Shown: positions 4,713-5,822 of the stretch, one piece after another
Layout of the letters: the number at the start of each line of letters is the position of its first letter
How positions within the stretch are numbered: position 1 is the stretch's first letter
Source: Alphaproteobacteria bacterium
GTDB lineage: Bacteria; Pseudomonadota; Alphaproteobacteria; ATCC43930; CGMCC-115725
Assembly: GCA_030037055.1 (NCBI GenBank)
Contig: JASHRZ010000665.1
Location: 1-5,822 of the forward strand
Length of the DNA: 5,822 nt
Direction of reading: 5' to 3'
Notes under the pieces: generated by a model
The model's input: only the letters and a program-made list of their open reading frames with translations
Database searches by the model: none
Told to the model about the DNA's origin: nothing
Translations under genes and position numbers: made by a program

Positions 4713-5822
4713 CCGCGCGCGCCACGGCCTCCGCCGCCTTCGGCGCTGCGCTGCGCCGGGAATGGCCGCTCGATCCCGCGGTAACCTATCTCAATCACGG
4801 CGGCTTCGGCGTGACCCCGAGCGCGGTGCTGCGGGAGCAGGAGAGCTGGCGCCGCCGCATCGAGCGCAATCCGACGCGCTTTTTCACCAACGAGCTGCCC
4901 GTCCTGCTGCGCGAAGCAGCGTCGACGCTCGCCGCCCATCTTGGCGCTGAGGGCGAGGATTTGGTCTTCGTCGACAACGCCACCGTCGGCTGCAACGCCA
5001 TGCTGCGCTCGCTCGCCTTCGCGCCGGGCGACGAAATCCTGGTCACCGGCCTCGGCTATGGCGCCATCCTCAAGGCGGCGCGCTACGTCGCCGAGCGCAG
5101 CGGCGCAAAGCTCGTCGAGGTCGAGATTCCGCTGCCCGTGGCCGATGACGCCGCGATCCTTGCGGCGGTGGCCTCCCGCCTCGGTCCGCGCACGCGGCTG
5201 GCGATCTTCGATCACGTCGCCTCGCACAGCGCGCTCGTCCTGCCGGTGGCGGAGCTGGTGCGCCTCGCGCGCTCCGCCGGCGCACGCGTTCTGGTCGATG
5301 GCGCCCACGCGCCCGGCCTCGTGCCGTTCGCCCTGCCGGCCATCGCCGCCGATTGCTATGTCGGCAATTGCCACAAATGGCTGATGGCGCCGCGCGGCTG
5401 TGGCTTTCTCTGGTGCGGAAAGCCGCTTCAGGCACTGGTCCACCCGCTCGCCATCTCGCATGGCTATGGCGCGGGCTATACCGCCGAGTTCGACTGGACC
5501 GGCACGCGCGACGTCACGCCGTTCCTGGCGCTGCCGGCGGCGCTCGCCTGCCACCGCCGGCTCGGCGGCGAGGCGCTGATGGCGCGCAACACGGCGCTGG
5601 CGCGGGACGCGGCGCTTCTGCTGGCCGGACGCTGGCGCACCGGCCTCGGCGGGCCCCTCAGCAGCTTCGCCGCCATGGCGACGGTGCGCCTCCCGCTCGC
5701 GGGCGACATGTCCCAGTCGCGCGCCGCTGCGCTCGGGCGCCGGCTTTCCGACGCGCACCGCATCGAAGCGGCGGTCAGCGCCCAATCCGGCGCGCTCTGG
5801 CTCAGGCTCGCGGCGCAGGCCT
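4709..5822 (+). CDS. PLP-dependent class V aminotransferase-fold enzyme, isopenicillin-N-epimerase-like (3' end outside window)
   Basis: 371 codons are visible with no stop before the window ends; related proteins of about 380-400 residues suggest that only the extreme C-terminus is missing. The fold-type I PLP signature is clear: TYLNHGGFG at 26-34 (substrate and phosphate side), FVDNATVGCNAML (87-99), DHVASHSALVLPV (168-180), Asp197 and His200 in VLVDGAHAPG (ring-nitrogen Asp and stacking region), and the Schiff-base lysine Lys223 in GNCHKWLMAPRG. FDWTGTRDVTPFLALPAAL (261-279) is typical of the CefD (isopenicillin-N epimerase)/cysteine-desulfurase-like branch. No beta-lactam or ergothioneine genes are nearby, so a specific reaction (epimerase, C-S lyase or desulfurase) cannot be assigned. 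The start at 4709 places the LNHG motif at the usual distance. Its ribosome-binding site is weak, and a small upstream ORF overlaps it by ATGA. It is transcribed away from the CBS gene. Confidence 0.88.
   Translation, partial: MTARATASAAFGAALRREWPLDPAVTYLNHGGFGVTPSAVLREQESWRRRIERNPTRFFTNELPVLLREAASTLAAHLGAEGEDLVFVDNATVGCNAMLRSLAFAPGDEILVTGLGYGAILKAARYVAERSGAKLVEVEIPLPVADDAAILAAVASRLGPRTRLAIFDHVASHSALVLPVAELVRLARSAGARVLVDGAHAPGLVPFALPAIAADCYVGNCHKWLMAPRGCGFLWCGKPLQALVHPLAISHGYGAGYTAEFDWTGTRDVTPFLALPAALACHRRLGGEALMARNTALARDAALLLAGRWRTGLGGPLSSFAAMATVRLPLAGDMSQSRAAALGRRLSDAHRIEAAVSAQSGALWLRLAAQA

Overview
The window looks like chromosomal DNA from a high-GC bacterium, most likely an alphaproteobacterium (perhaps Hyphomicrobiales/Rhizobiales or a relative). 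This rests on the strong G/C preference at third codon positions, the short single-domain QueF, and a style of stand-alone two-CBS protein common in that class. The taxonomic call is inference only.

Layout: positions 26-3769 on the minus strand hold a tight four-gene cluster read queA - tgt - queF - queG. Together these are the whole late half of queuosine (Q) tRNA modification. QueF reduces preQ0 to preQ1. Tgt exchanges preQ1 for guanine 34 in GUN-anticodon tRNAs. QueA adds the cyclopentenediol epoxide from SAM to give epoxyqueuosine. QueG, a cobalamin/Fe-S enzyme, reduces that to Q. Spacing (a 4-nt ATGA overlap, then 6-nt and 13-nt gaps) argues for one transcript with translational coupling. 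The early pathway genes (folE, queD, queE, queC) are not here. All four proteins have their key catalytic and metal-binding residues and look complete.

Upstream of queA is a 280-bp gene-free stretch (3770-4049) with a strong hairpin, a longer-range inverted repeat and a 10-bp AT-rich palindrome, but no RNA family or riboswitch I can name. Next, also on the minus strand, is a 144-residue two-CBS-domain protein (4050-4484) with a near-perfect Shine-Dalgarno that fixes its start.

A 224-bp divergent spacer (4485-4708) holds a short GC-rich tandem repeat, a perfect 7-bp dyad and a possible 42-codon ORF. On the plus strand a PLP-dependent class V aminotransferase-fold enzyme (4709 to the window end, C-terminus cut off) begins. 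It resembles the isopenicillin-N-epimerase/cysteine-desulfurase-like group; its substrate is unknown.

Overall the region is mostly ordinary housekeeping DNA. I see no mobile element, CRISPR array, rRNA or tRNA, and no convincing new system. The points most worth a second look are the structured gap before queA, the dyad and small ORF before the aminotransferase, and the unassigned aminotransferase itself.
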